A stretch of 64,000 nt of DNA from Lacunisphaera sp. (GTDB lineage Bacteria; Verrucomicrobiota; Verrucomicrobiia; Opitutales; Opitutaceae). Made by a program: the position numbers and the translations under genes. The stretch is from assembly GCA_029945445.1 (NCBI GenBank), contig JAQSCO010000045.1:53092-117091 (forward strand), given 5' to 3'. Of this stretch, positions 1 to 9,628 are shown piece by piece. The notes under the pieces were generated by a model. The model saw only the letters and a list, made by a program, of their open reading frames with translations. It did no database searches and was not told the origin of the DNA. Positions within the stretch are counted from its first letter, which is position 1, and the number at the start of each line of letters is the position of its first letter.

Positions 1-75
1 CCGCCCCCCCGCGGCCGGTCAGGAGACCGGCCCTCCATGCCATCGCAACCCGGCCCGCAGAGACGCGGGCCCTCC
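1..75. repeat. Two short palindromes with a shared GGCCCTCCAT end (repeat family F)
   Basis: Two hairpins occur in tandem: GGCCGGTC-agga-GACCGGCC at about 13-32 and GGCCCGC-agag-acGCGGGCC at about 53-72. Each is followed by CTCCAT. The stem sequences differ but the tail and geometry are the same, as in REP-type intergenic repeats. No gene is visible in the first 209 bases. Confidence 0.5.
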
Positions 76-209
76 ATTTTTTGCGCCTTTTGTGCTTTTT
101 GTGGCCACCACGCCTTGGCCTCACCCCGGCATTGACACCCGGCGAAAATCCCCGCCAATCTGCGCGTTCGGCCCTGCATTCGTAAGCAGGACCAAAACCA
201 ACCACCGTC

Positions 210-2120
210 ATGTCCATGTCTCCGCTGGAAGAACTCCGCCACTCGGCCTCGCACGTGCTGGCGACCGCCGTCCTCCGTCTTTACCCTGACGCCAAACTCG
301 ACATCGGTCCGCCCACGGACACCGGCTTCTACTACGACATCGACCTGGAGCACAAGCTGACCATGGACGACCTCGCGAAGATCGAGGCCGAGATGAAGAA
401 GATCGCCGACGAGAACCAGCGTTTCGACCGCAAGGAGGTCTCGCGCGAGGAGGCCATTGAGATCATCAAGGCCCGCGGCCAGGAGCGCTACAAGCTCGGC
501 CGGCTCGCGGACATCCCCGCGGACGAAAAAATTTCGTTCTACACCAACGGCGAGTTTACCGACCTCTGCGCCGGCTCCCACATCCGCTACACGGCGAAGC
601 TGAAGGCCTTCAAGCTCCTCTCCATCGCCGGTGCCTACCATCGCGGCGACGAGACCAACCAGCAACTGCAGCGCATTTACGGCACCGCCTTCCCCACGAA
701 GGAGGAACTCGCCAATTACCTCGTGCAACTCGAGCAGGCGAAGCTCCGCGACCACCGCAAGCTCGGCAAGGAACTCAAGCTTTTTCACATCGACGAGGAC
801 GTCGGTCAGGGCCTCATCCTCTGGACGCCGAACGGCGCGATCGTCCGGCAGGAGCTGCAGAATTTCATCGCCGGCGAGCTGAAAAAGCAGGGCTATTCGC
901 AGGTCTTCACGCCGCACATCGGCCGCCTCTCGCTCTACAAGACCTCCGGCCACTTCCCCTACTACAAGGACTCGCAGTTCCCTCCGGTCGTCGAGCGCGA
1001 CGCCCTTGACCAGCTCATCTCCTCCGGCTGCTCCTGCGCCGAGATGTCGAACCGCATCGACGCCGTCTCGTCTCACCTCGCGGAGAAGGTCAACAGGCTC
1101 ACCGGCGCCGAGACGATCACGAAGGACCGCGTCCTGCCTGACGACCAGCTGATCGACGGCTTCCTGCTGAAGCCGATGAACTGCCCGCACCACATCAAGA
1201 TCTTCGCCTCGCAGCCGCATTCCTACCGCGACCTGCCCGTGCGCCTCGCGGAATTCGGCACCGTCTATCGCTGGGAACAGTCCGGCGAACTCAACGGCAT
1301 GACGCGCGTCCGTGGCTTCACGCAGGACGACGCCCACCTCTTCTGCACCGAGGAGCAGGTGCAGGCCGAGATCCTCGGCTGCCTCACGCTCGTCAAGATC
1401 GTCCTCAATACGCTCGGCATGACGGACTATCGCGTGCGCATCGGCCTGCGCGATCCCGACTCCAACAAATACACCGGCGCCCCCGCCCTCTGGGACAAGG
1501 CTGAGGCCGCGCTGCGCGACGCCGCCAAGACCATCGGCATGACCTACACCGAGGAGCCCGGCGAGGCCGCGTTCTACGGCCCGAAGATCGACTTCATGGT
1601 TAAGGACGTCATCGGCCGCGAGTGGCAGCTCGGCACCGTGCAGGTGGACTACAACCTGCCCGTGCGCTTCGACCTCACCTACATCGGCGCCGACAACGCC
1701 GCGCACCGCCCCGTGATGATCCACCGCGCGCCCTTCGGCTCGATGGAGCGCTTCTGCGGCGTGCTGATCGAGCACTTTGGCGGCGACTTCCCGCTCTGGC
1801 TCGCGCCCGAGCAGGTCCGCCTGCTGCCCATCTCCGACAAGGTGATGGACTACGCCAAGGCCACGTTCGACCAGATGCTCGCCGCCGACCTGCGTGTGAC
1901 GCTCGACACCCACTCCGACAAGCTCGGCGCCAAGATCCGGCGCGCTGAGCTGGAGAAGGTGCCCTACGTGCTCGTGCTCGGCCAGAAGGAGGCCGAGGCC
2001 CTGAGCGCCTCGGTCCGCTCGCGCGCCAAGGGCGACGAGGGCGTCCACCCGGTCGCCGACCTCATCGCCCGCTTTAAGTCGGAGGTCGCCAACCGCGCGC
2101 TGCCGGTGAAGAAGGCCTGA
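210..2120 (+). CDS. thrS: Threonyl-tRNA synthetase lacking the TGS domain
   Basis: Charges tRNA-Thr with threonine in the cytosol. The 636-residue protein begins directly at the editing domain (HSASHVL near residue 12, and CAGSH with the editing Cys/His near residue 120). The class II core follows: KPMNCPHH with the zinc-binding Cys near residue 323, motif 2 in RVRGFTQDDAH, motif 3 in HRAPFGSMERF, and a C-terminal anticodon-binding domain. The usual N-terminal TGS domain is absent. An in-frame TAA at 183-185 rules out a longer start. The length is nevertheless normal because about 60 extra residues (roughly 255-318, containing CSC) lie between the start of the catalytic core and the KPMNC motif. 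The function is certain from the motifs; the insert has no function I can assign. Confidence 0.97.
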   Translation: MSMSPLEELRHSASHVLATAVLRLYPDAKLDIGPPTDTGFYYDIDLEHKLTMDDLAKIEAEMKKIADENQRFDRKEVSREEAIEIIKARGQERYKLGRLADIPADEKISFYTNGEFTDLCAGSHIRYTAKLKAFKLLSIAGAYHRGDETNQQLQRIYGTAFPTKEELANYLVQLEQAKLRDHRKLGKELKLFHIDEDVGQGLILWTPNGAIVRQELQNFIAGELKKQGYSQVFTPHIGRLSLYKTSGHFPYYKDSQFPPVVERDALDQLISSGCSCAEMSNRIDAVSSHLAEKVNRLTGAETITKDRVLPDDQLIDGFLLKPMNCPHHIKIFASQPHSYRDLPVRLAEFGTVYRWEQSGELNGMTRVRGFTQDDAHLFCTEEQVQAEILGCLTLVKIVLNTLGMTDYRVRIGLRDPDSNKYTGAPALWDKAEAALRDAAKTIGMTYTEEPGEAAFYGPKIDFMVKDVIGREWQLGTVQVDYNLPVRFDLTYIGADNAAHRPVMIHRAPFGSMERFCGVLIEHFGGDFPLWLAPEQVRLLPISDKVMDYAKATFDQMLAADLRVTLDTHSDKLGAKIRRAELEKVPYVLVLGQKEAEALSASVRSRAKGDEGVHPVADLIARFKSEVANRALPVKKA

Positions 2121-2123
2121 CTC

Positions 2124-2202
2124 ACCACGCAGCCACGAAGGAACACGAAGTTTTCAGAAACCAAAACCTGATCCTGCTTCGTGAACTTCGTGCCTTTGTG
2201 GT
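2124..2202. repeat. Inverted repeat of CACGAAG type (family A)
   Basis: The left arm (2124-2150, ACCACGCAGCCACGAAGG...) pairs imperfectly with the right arm (2177-2202, CTTCGTG...CTTTGTGGT) to form a long hairpin between thrS and the TPR gene. Shorter one-armed copies lie at 14676-14694, 21659-21675, 60781-60812 and 61759-61788. It could act as a terminator or stabiliser of the thrS transcript, but there is no clear poly-T tract. Confidence 0.6.
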
Positions 2203-2211
2203 AAATTAATC

Positions 2212-2694
2212 ATGGGCGATACTTGGAAAGACGAACTCGCCGCCATCACCGGCGCGCGCGCTCACGGGCAGTCGCGGGAGATTCTTCCCCGGCTGCAGCA
2301 ACTCGACGCCAAGCACCCGAACGTCGCCGAGATCAACCACCAGCTCGCGTGGACCTGCGACGTGCTTGGCCGCGCGCGGGAGGCCCTGCCCTATTACGAA
2401 AAGGCCATCGCGCTCGGACTGCCACCGAACGAATTATCCGGCGCGCTGGTCGGCCTCGGCCACACGTTGCGCGCACTCGGCCAGCTCGAGCGCTCCGCCG
2501 AGGTGCTGCGCTCCGGTCAGGTCCAGTTTCCTGACAATGCCGAGTTCGCGGTCTTCCTCGCGCTGACCCTGCATGCCCAGGGAAAACCCGCCGAGGCGCT
2601 GCGGCTCACGCTCGAGACCCTCTGCGCCACGACCGAGGACCCCGGTCTCACCGCCTACCAGCGCGCCATCCGGCACGAGGCGTCGAAATTATAG
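2212..2694 (+). CDS. Small TPR protein
   Basis: A 160-residue, probably cytosolic protein made almost entirely of tetratricopeptide-type helical repeats (for example residues 39-72, with LGRAREALPYYEKAIALG). It resembles the short TPR_5-like proteins common in bacteria, which act as interaction scaffolds; no partner can be named. It has no signal peptide. It follows thrS by 91 bases that are filled by a hairpin repeat, so co-transcription is uncertain. Confidence 0.8.
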   Translation: MGDTWKDELAAITGARAHGQSREILPRLQQLDAKHPNVAEINHQLAWTCDVLGRAREALPYYEKAIALGLPPNELSGALVGLGHTLRALGQLERSAEVLRSGQVQFPDNAEFAVFLALTLHAQGKPAEALRLTLETLCATTEDPGLTAYQRAIRHEASKL

Positions 2695-2837
2695 TCGATC
2701 CGGTCGGCGAGGCCGCCGCTGGCGATTTTCATTAGTGAACCATAGGTTCAAATATGGTATTGAATGATACGCGCCGTCGCCCTAATTCATTAGCCAACCT
2801 CACCGCTCTTACCCGGCGGTTCCCAACCTACACCCCT

Positions 2838-5800
2838 ATGAACTCAAGTCATCGACCTGAACTGTCGGTGCGCAAGCTGGTGCTTGCGCACTTCTGCCTC
2901 CTGCTCGGCGCCGCGACGGCCTCCGCTCAGACCACCGCTCCGAGCAGCACCGCGCCGGAACCGGCCCCGAAGAACGTGCCGGTCGTCGTCAGCGCCGAGG
3001 CACCGGCGAAAGACGAGACCCTGGTGCTCTCGCCCTTCGAGGTCGTGGCCAACAACAAGGGCTACTATTCCGCCAACACGATGTCCGGGACGCGCTTCAA
3101 CACGAAGCTCGACGACCTCGCGTCCTCGATCACCGTCATGACGAAGGAGCAGATGGCCGATTTTGGCATGCTCGATGTCAATGACGTGTTCCTCTACGTC
3201 GCCGGCACCGAGGGCACGGGCACCTACACGGACTACACTCTCGACCGCAACGGCAGCCTCGGGGACAACGTCCAGAACAACCCGACCAGCGCCAACCGTG
3301 TGCGCGGCATCGCCCCGGCCAACATCTCGCTGGGCAACATCGAGACGATGGGCCGCGTGCCGGTCGATCCGCTCAGTATTGATTCCCTCGAGGTCAGCCG
3401 CGGCCCCAACGCCAACGTCTTCGGCCTCGGCAATCCTTCCGGCACCGTCAACCAGGTGCCGGCCTCGGCCAACCTGACGCGCAATCGCGCGAGCACGACA
3501 CTCCGCGCCGACAGCTATGATGGCTCCCGCGCGACCCTCGACCTCAACCAAGTTCTGATCAAGGGCCGGCTGGCTGTCCGTGGTAGCGCGGTCTACCAGC
3601 AGGATCGTTTCGAGCGCAAACCCTCGGGCGTGGACACCGAGCGCTACAACGCGATGATCAAATACCAGCCGTTCAAGTATACGACGATCAGCGGCAGCAT
3701 GAACTATTACCACGCCTACGGCAACCGGCCGAACGCCCTGCCGCCCCGCGACAACCTCTCCTACTGGCTCAGCCAGGGCAGTCCGACCTGGGATCCGGTC
3801 ACGCAGCAGATTCACAATTCCGACGGCTCGCCGCGCGGCGCGCCCGTGACCGCCACGACCTACAACGGGCCCGATGTCTTCAATGCCGGTTACCTCGGCA
3901 ACAACCACGGCATGATGTTCATCGACCAGACCGGCCTCTCCTACTGGTCGACGCCCCAGGCCACCAGCAGCACCACGAGCCCCGTCGGGACCACGCTGCA
4001 GGCCGCCCGCTACCTCCAGACCAGCGCGGTCGCCGGCGCGGTTTTCTCCGGCACGGCCCCCCGCCCCTTCGCCCAGTATCTGTTCAACACGACCCCGACG
4101 ATCAGCGACAAGGGTATCTACGACTGGTCCTCGATCAATCTCTCGGCGCCCAACAGCTTCTGGGACAAGACTGCCACCTGGAACGCCAACATCGACCAGA
4201 TGATCCTCAACACCCCCACCCAGACGCTCGCCGCCCAGTTCTCGTTCATGCGCGAGGACTCAGAGCGCTGGACCCGCAACCTCGTGGGCACCGCCAATGA
4301 CAACGGCCAGTCCGGCCAGCTCATGGTGGACATCAACGAGCGCCGCCTCGACGGCTCGGTCAATCCCTTCTTTCTGCGGCCCTACCTCAGCGTCGACAAG
4401 CCCCGCACCCAATACAATCCGCAGAAGTGGGACACCACCCGCGCGCAGCTGGCCTACCGCCTCGATCTGACCGAGAAGGACAACTTCCTCAAGCACCTCG
4501 GCTGGTTCCAGCTCACCGGTTACGGCGAATACAAATACCGCGTCAACCGCCAGTATTCCTACCGGGACGCGATCGCCTCGCCCTCAGTTGCCTGGATCCC
4601 CGCCGGCACCTACCGCGGCACCCAATCCAACCCGACCGGCACGCCCGCCATCATCAACCTCACGCAGGGCCTCTACCGCTACTATGTCGGCGACAAAACC
4701 GGCAACAACGTGGACTACGCCCCCGGCAGCTTCAGCTTCGGCACCTATCCGTTTGTCTGGGGCAACGCCGCCACCGGCGCCTTCACCACCGACAACCTGC
4801 TCCTCGCCCCGGTCGCCGCGGACAAGTCCGGCGGCACCTTCAACACCAAGACCACGCTCAAGACCATCGGCGGTGTCATGCAGAATCACCTGCTGAGCGA
4901 CCGCCTCGTCGTCACCCTCGGCGCCCGCTACGACCAAGTCTCCACCCAGTTCGGCAATCCGGGCAATCCCGTGAACAACTACATCAATGCCGACGGCATC
5001 ACGTTCAATTACGACGCGACCGACGGCTGGGCCGCGGCCAGGAACTCGAACGGCGGCCGCACCACCAACGTCCAGTTCGTCGCCCGCCCCTTCGTGGACA
5101 CGCCTGTGGTGAGCAAGCTGAACTCGATGGACCATCACTTCGTGGCCGATCTGCTCAGCGGCCTGTCCGTGAACGCCAACCGGTCCAACAGCTTCCTCCC
5201 GCTGAACCCGGCCCAGGATCTCTTCAAGAACATCCTGCCCAATCCGACGGGCACGGACAAGAGCTGGGGTCTCGGCCTCAACCTGTTTGATGGCAAGCTG
5301 GTCATCCGCGCCACCCGCTATGACAACCTGCAGAAGAATTCCCAGAACAACGATATCAACACCATGGCCGGCCGCGTCCTGCGCGTTGACTTCCTCACCA
5401 GCGGCGCCGGCAGCCCCACGCCCTCGCACAATCTCTACACCAATGCGGTGCGCTGGGTGACATTCGCCAACCCGACTTGGACCACCGACCAGATCACGGC
5501 TGAGGTTCAACGCCAGACCAAGTTCAGCACGGCGGATAACGCCTACTACTCCAATGCGACCCCGCCGATTGCCGCCACCACCGATATCCGCTCGGTCGGC
5601 ACGGAGATCGAGGTCAACTACAACCCCACCCGCTTCTGGACCGTCTCGGGATCCGTCACCGACACAAAGTCGATGAACCAGAATATCTCCAAGGCGCTCG
5701 TCGATTGGATCAACCTGCGCCTGCCGGTCTGGACGACGGCCGTCGATCCGTCGATCAGCGACGCCAATGCCCTCGCCGAGGGCAACCCGGGAAAACTCTG

Positions 5801-6353
5801 GTGGCTGCACCATTATACGCAATCGGGCACGGCTTCCCTGCCTGGCACGGCCGCGACCTTCACCGCCACGGCCGCGACTCCGCAGGATAACTACAATGCG
5901 TTCGTGGCCGCGCCCTTTGGCATCATCCGGGCCCAGGAAGGCAAAACCAACCCTCAGGTCCGCCGCTACGCGTTCCGGGCCAGCACCAGCTACAAGCTCG
6001 CGGGCTTCAGCGACAACAAGGTACTGAAGAGCATGACCATCGGTGGCGCGCTGCGCTGGGAGGACAAGGGGGCCATCGGCTACTACGGCCTCCAGTCCCT
6101 CCCCGCCATCATCACCGACCTCGACCCGAACCGCCCGATCTACGACAAGGCCCACTACTACGTCGACGCGTTTGTGACCTACAAGACGAAGCTCTGGCGC
6201 GACAAGGTCGGGGCGAGCTTCCAGTTCAACGTCAAGAACCTCGGCGAAGGCGGGCGCCTGCAGCCCGTGGGCGCGTTCCCCGACGGCACGATCCATACCT
6301 TCCGCATCGTCGACCCGCAGCAGTTCATCCTGAGCGCGTCGTTCGACCTCTGA
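2838..6353 (+). CDS. TonB-dependent outer-membrane receptor
   Basis: A 1171-residue outer-membrane transporter. The start at 2838 is chosen because it gives a normal signal peptide (LVLAHFCLLLGAATASAQ); the frame stays open for 28 codons upstream. A TonB-box-like stretch (TLVLSPFEVVANN, about residues 60-72) precedes the plug domain (about 75-215, with SSITVMTKEQM and VSRGPNANVFGLGNPSG). A very long beta-barrel follows and ends in the terminal Phe-Asp-Leu typical of barrels. The SPFEV motif and the size match the greatly expanded TBDR family of Opitutaceae. The substrate is unknown; related receptors take up glycans, siderophores or peptides. It appears monocistronic and is followed by a terminator hairpin. 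Confidence 0.95.
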   Translation: MNSSHRPELSVRKLVLAHFCLLLGAATASAQTTAPSSTAPEPAPKNVPVVVSAEAPAKDETLVLSPFEVVANNKGYYSANTMSGTRFNTKLDDLASSITVMTKEQMADFGMLDVNDVFLYVAGTEGTGTYTDYTLDRNGSLGDNVQNNPTSANRVRGIAPANISLGNIETMGRVPVDPLSIDSLEVSRGPNANVFGLGNPSGTVNQVPASANLTRNRASTTLRADSYDGSRATLDLNQVLIKGRLAVRGSAVYQQDRFERKPSGVDTERYNAMIKYQPFKYTTISGSMNYYHAYGNRPNALPPRDNLSYWLSQGSPTWDPVTQQIHNSDGSPRGAPVTATTYNGPDVFNAGYLGNNHGMMFIDQTGLSYWSTPQATSSTTSPVGTTLQAARYLQTSAVAGAVFSGTAPRPFAQYLFNTTPTISDKGIYDWSSINLSAPNSFWDKTATWNANIDQMILNTPTQTLAAQFSFMREDSERWTRNLVGTANDNGQSGQLMVDINERRLDGSVNPFFLRPYLSVDKPRTQYNPQKWDTTRAQLAYRLDLTEKDNFLKHLGWFQLTGYGEYKYRVNRQYSYRDAIASPSVAWIPAGTYRGTQSNPTGTPAIINLTQGLYRYYVGDKTGNNVDYAPGSFSFGTYPFVWGNAATGAFTTDNLLLAPVAADKSGGTFNTKTTLKTIGGVMQNHLLSDRLVVTLGARYDQVSTQFGNPGNPVNNYINADGITFNYDATDGWAAARNSNGGRTTNVQFVARPFVDTPVVSKLNSMDHHFVADLLSGLSVNANRSNSFLPLNPAQDLFKNILPNPTGTDKSWGLGLNLFDGKLVIRATRYDNLQKNSQNNDINTMAGRVLRVDFLTSGAGSPTPSHNLYTNAVRWVTFANPTWTTDQITAEVQRQTKFSTADNAYYSNATPPIAATTDIRSVGTEIEVNYNPTRFWTVSGSVTDTKSMNQNISKALVDWINLRLPVWTTAVDPSISDANALAEGNPGKLWWLHHYTQSGTASLPGTAATFTATAATPQDNYNAFVAAPFGIIRAQEGKTNPQVRRYAFRASTSYKLAGFSDNKVLKSMTIGGALRWEDKGAIGYYGLQSLPAIITDLDPNRPIYDKAHYYVDAFVTYKTKLWRDKVGASFQFNVKNLGEGGRLQPVGAFPDGTIHTFRIVDPQQFILSASFDL

Positions 6354-6376
6354 CGCGTAGACTGCCCGGTCCTTTC

Positions 6377-6414
6377 ATCGCCGCCCGCCGCAAGGCCGGC
6401 GGCGATTTATTTTT
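6377..6414 (+). terminator. Rho-independent terminator of the TonB receptor
   Basis: The stem ATCGCCGCC (6377-6385) pairs with GGCGGCGAT (6398-6406), followed by TTATTTTT. It lies 24 bases after the receptor stop codon. Confidence 0.8.
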
Positions 6415-6475
6415 GTGGTCGGTCGTGCAGTCGAATAATGTCGCCGCCTCCCGCCCGCCTTTTTAGTTAGCCCAC

Positions 6476-8353
6476 ATGTCCAAGCGCCCCAGCCCGCCTC
6501 CCGCCGCGTCGCCTGCTCGCGCGGACGTCGGATCGTGGCTGGCCGGCTGGTGGTGCGCCCTGGTTTTCCTGCTCATCCTCGTGGCCTACCTGCCCGCCCT
6601 GTCGGGCGGCCTGCTGTGGGACGACAACGGCCACATCACCCGCACTGACCTGCGCTCGTGGGAGGGCCTCTTCCGCATCTGGTCCGAGATCGGCGCCACG
6701 CAGCAATACTATCCGCTGCTGCATTCGGCCTTTTGGCTGGAGCACCACCTGTGGGGCGACGCCACGCTCGGCTACCACCTCCTCAACGTCCTGCTGCACG
6801 CCACCACCGCCTGCCTCTTCGGCCGTTTGTTGCAGCGGCTCGCGGTGCCCGGCGCCTGGCTGGCCGCCCTGCTGTTTGCCCTGCATCCCGTCTGCGTCGA
6901 GTCGGTGGCGTGGATCTCCGAGCAGAAGAACACCCTCTCCGCCGTGTTCTACCTGGCCGCCGCCCTCGCCTACCTGCGCTTCGACGACGGCGAGCGCACG
7001 CCCCGCCGCTATGTCCTCGCGACGGGCCTGTTCGTGCTGGCGCTGCTGACCAAGTCCGTCACCGCCACGCTGCCTGCGGCCCTGCTCGTCGTCGGCTGGT
7101 GGCGGCGCGGCCGGCTGGACTGGCGGCGTGATGTGCGGCCGCTGCTGCCGTGGTTCGTGCTCGCCGGCGCCTCCGGCCTGTTCACCGCGCATTTCGAAAG
7201 CGCGCTCATCGGGGCCCAGGGCGCGGACTTTAACCTCGGTGTCCTGCAGCGCTGCCTGCTCGCTGGACGCGTGGTCTGGTTCTACCTCGGCAAACTGGCT
7301 TGGCCTGCCGACCTGATCTTTATCTACCCGCGCTGGACCATCGACACCGCGGTCTGGTGGCAGTGGCTGTTCCCGCTGGCCGGACTCGCGTTGCTCGGCG
7401 GACTCGCTTGGTGGAGCCGACAATCGCGCGGGCCGCTCGCCGCGGCGCTGCTGTTTGGCGGCACGCTCTTCCCTGTGCTCGGGTTCGTGAACGTCTACCC
7501 CTTCGTCTTTTCCTTTGTCGCGGACCATTTCCAATACCTCGCCAGCCTCGCGGTCTTCGCACTGGCCGCCGCGGGGCTTGCGCAGGCCTCGGCCCGCTTC
7601 CCGGCCCGGGCTCGCTACGCCGCCGCCGCCGCACTGCTGGCCGTCCTTGGCGCCCTGAGTTGGACCCAGAGCGGGATGTATCGCGACGTCTACACACTCT
7701 ACCAGACCACCTTGGCGCGGAATCCTTCCTGCTGGATGGCGCACAACAACCTTGCCCTCGCCCTCAGCGCGGACGGCCGGATCGAGGAAGCGATCCAGCA
7801 TCTCGAGCAGAGCCTCCGGCTCAAACCCGACTACGCCATCGCCGAAAACAACCTCGGCGACAACCTGGTCAAGCTCGACAGGTTCGTGGAGGCTGTCCCG
7901 CACTTTGAACGCGCTGTCCGGCTCCAGTCCAACTACGCCGTCGCCCACCGCAACCTCGGGCTCGCCCTGGCCATGAGCGGCCGGACCGCGGAGGCAATAC
8001 CCCATTTCCAGGAGGCGGTGCGGCTGAACCCCGTTGACGCCGACGCCGAGCTGAAATGGGCCACCGGGCTCATGCTGACGGATCGTTTTCCCGAGGCTGT
8101 CCCGCATTTTGAGCGCGCCGTCGCCCTTGCGCCGGAAGCGATCGATGGCTGGTTCACTTATGGGCGGGCGCTCATGCGCGCGGGCCGTTTCGAGGAGGCC
8201 ATCGGGCCATTCGAACAGGCCCTCCGGCTCGACCCGGCCTACGCCGAAGCCCACTTGAACCTGGCCCTCGTGCTGCGGCAACTCGGCCGCCGGCAGGGCG
8301 CACTTGAGCACTTCCAAGAAGCCATCCGCCTTAACCCGGCACTGGGCCGCTAG
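6476..8353 (+). CDS. TMTC-like membrane glycosyltransferase/TPR protein
   Basis: A 625-residue protein with two parts. Residues about 25-405 form a polytopic membrane region resembling GT-C glycosyltransferases, with an acidic GGLLWDDNGHI motif in the first loop and HPVCVESVAWISEQKNTLS in a later loop. Residues about 410-625 carry about six TPR units (repeated AIxHxxxAxRLxPxYA). The layout matches eukaryotic TMTC O-mannosyltransferases and their many uncharacterised relatives in Verrucomicrobia and Planctomycetes. A role in protein O-glycosylation is inference. The gene converges on the cyclase gene with only 12 bases between the stops. Confidence 0.75.
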   Translation: MSKRPSPPPAASPARADVGSWLAGWWCALVFLLILVAYLPALSGGLLWDDNGHITRTDLRSWEGLFRIWSEIGATQQYYPLLHSAFWLEHHLWGDATLGYHLLNVLLHATTACLFGRLLQRLAVPGAWLAALLFALHPVCVESVAWISEQKNTLSAVFYLAAALAYLRFDDGERTPRRYVLATGLFVLALLTKSVTATLPAALLVVGWWRRGRLDWRRDVRPLLPWFVLAGASGLFTAHFESALIGAQGADFNLGVLQRCLLAGRVVWFYLGKLAWPADLIFIYPRWTIDTAVWWQWLFPLAGLALLGGLAWWSRQSRGPLAAALLFGGTLFPVLGFVNVYPFVFSFVADHFQYLASLAVFALAAAGLAQASARFPARARYAAAAALLAVLGALSWTQSGMYRDVYTLYQTTLARNPSCWMAHNNLALALSADGRIEEAIQHLEQSLRLKPDYAIAENNLGDNLVKLDRFVEAVPHFERAVRLQSNYAVAHRNLGLALAMSGRTAEAIPHFQEAVRLNPVDADAELKWATGLMLTDRFPEAVPHFERAVALAPEAIDGWFTYGRALMRAGRFEEAIGPFEQALRLDPAYAEAHLNLALVLRQLGRRQGALEHFQEAIRLNPALGR

Positions 8354-8365
8354 GTCGCGCCGAGG

Positions 8366-9478
8366 TCAGGCCCCCGTTCTATTTTCCAGGTTGCCAGCCG
8401 ACTCGGCGAACCCGCCCACTGGGTCGGTCAAGTTGTGGGCGAACGGTGGCGCGGTGCGCTCCTCCTCCGGCAAGGCCATCTCCGGCGGCGCGGCCTGGCC
8501 GGATATATCCATGGCCAGAATGGCCTCCGGGGTGTATTTATAGGCCGCCACCGGCTCGGCGATATTCTTGAGGACTATTTCCTCCACGGCGCTCGGCGGA
8601 AGCGGCAGTTTGCCTTTGACGATGGCGTAGACCACCCCGCTGAGGCAGATTCCCCCGTTCGGCGCCTTGGCTTCCAGCCGCGAGGCGACGTTGACGCCAT
8701 CGCCGGCGATGCCCCCATCCGGCAGCAGCGCAACATCGGCAATGTGAAGGCCAAAACGATGCCGCAACCCCTCGGCGCCGCTGGCCAAATTCAAGGCCCG
8801 TTGCATGTCCAGCGAGAACCGGACCGCCTGGATCGCACTGGGGAAAATCATCAGCATGCCGTCGCCCATCGTGTTGACCAGCATCCCGCCCTGCTTCTCC
8901 CCTTCGGTCTGCATGCGCTGCAGATCCGCCCGCACCTTCTGGATGGTCAGGCCCTCGTTGACCTGCATCAGGGCCGAATAACTGACGACATCGGTAAAGA
9001 CGACGGCTTGGAGCCGGCGGGTATTGAGCCGCATCGCCTTCTCGTGCTCCGCCGAGACCCAGGCCTCGCGCTTGATCAAATCCAGTTCGCAGGTGGCGAA
9101 CTGCTCGTTGAACCGCTTCTCCGTCTGCGCCAGGAAGCCCTCCTTTCTTTTAAAATCGTCCCGGCGCTGTTCCAACTCGGTCCGCAGGGCCACCAGTTCG
9201 CCTTGCTCCAGCAACTGGGCGAATTGTTTCTGATAAAGCAGCTTTTGGTTTTTCAGCAGCATCTCCGCCTCGTGCAACGTTCGCGTCCTGGTCTCCAGGT
9301 CGTTGCGTTTGGCGTCGAGCTGCTCCGTTTGCTCGTGCAGCGTGTTTTCCAATTCGACCAGCTCGGCGAAGCGCTGCTTCAGCACCTTTTCGCGCTCCCC
9401 CAGGAGCGAAATGAGGCCCGACTTGCTGGGCAACGCTAATTGCGGTCGCGTATCCGTCGGCTTGGGAAAGTCGGCCAT
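8366..9478 (-). CDS. Class III adenylate/guanylate cyclase with N-terminal coiled coil
   Basis: A 370-residue soluble protein. Residues about 20-150 are heptad-rich and predicted coiled coil. Residues about 155-320 form a class III nucleotidyl cyclase domain. The first metal-binding aspartate is in VVFTDVVSYSALM, the second in NTMGDGMLMIFPS, and the asparagine/arginine pair of the active site is in GDGVNVASRLEAKAPNGGI, so the domain looks catalytically complete. The product (cAMP or cGMP) cannot be decided here. It has no membrane segment or receiver domain, so the coiled coil is the likely dimerisation or input module. The C-terminal 40 residues are low in structure. Confidence 0.9.
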   Translation of the reverse strand: MADFPKPTDTRPQLALPSKSGLISLLGEREKVLKQRFAELVELENTLHEQTEQLDAKRNDLETRTRTLHEAEMLLKNQKLLYQKQFAQLLEQGELVALRTELEQRRDDFKRKEGFLAQTEKRFNEQFATCELDLIKREAWVSAEHEKAMRLNTRRLQAVVFTDVVSYSALMQVNEGLTIQKVRADLQRMQTEGEKQGGMLVNTMGDGMLMIFPSAIQAVRFSLDMQRALNLASGAEGLRHRFGLHIADVALLPDGGIAGDGVNVASRLEAKAPNGGICLSGVVYAIVKGKLPLPPSAVEEIVLKNIAEPVAAYKYTPEAILAMDISGQAAPPEMALPEEERTAPPFAHNLTDPVGGFAESAGNLENRTGA

Positions 9479-9628
9479 GTGGTCTTAATCATGACATCCA
9501 CCAAGGCTGCTTGCCATGGGGCATGCACCCCGCCCGAGTGCGCCTTTCATCTCCGGCCGGACCGGCCAGACACCGTCGGCCAAAGAACACCGCGCTAAGG
9601 CCGTCGGGCTGAATCCGGGCCTCGCCCG

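Noticed and set aside
4584-6296. A 570-codon minus-strand frame
   Set aside because: Antisense to the TonB receptor barrel; composition is shadow-like.
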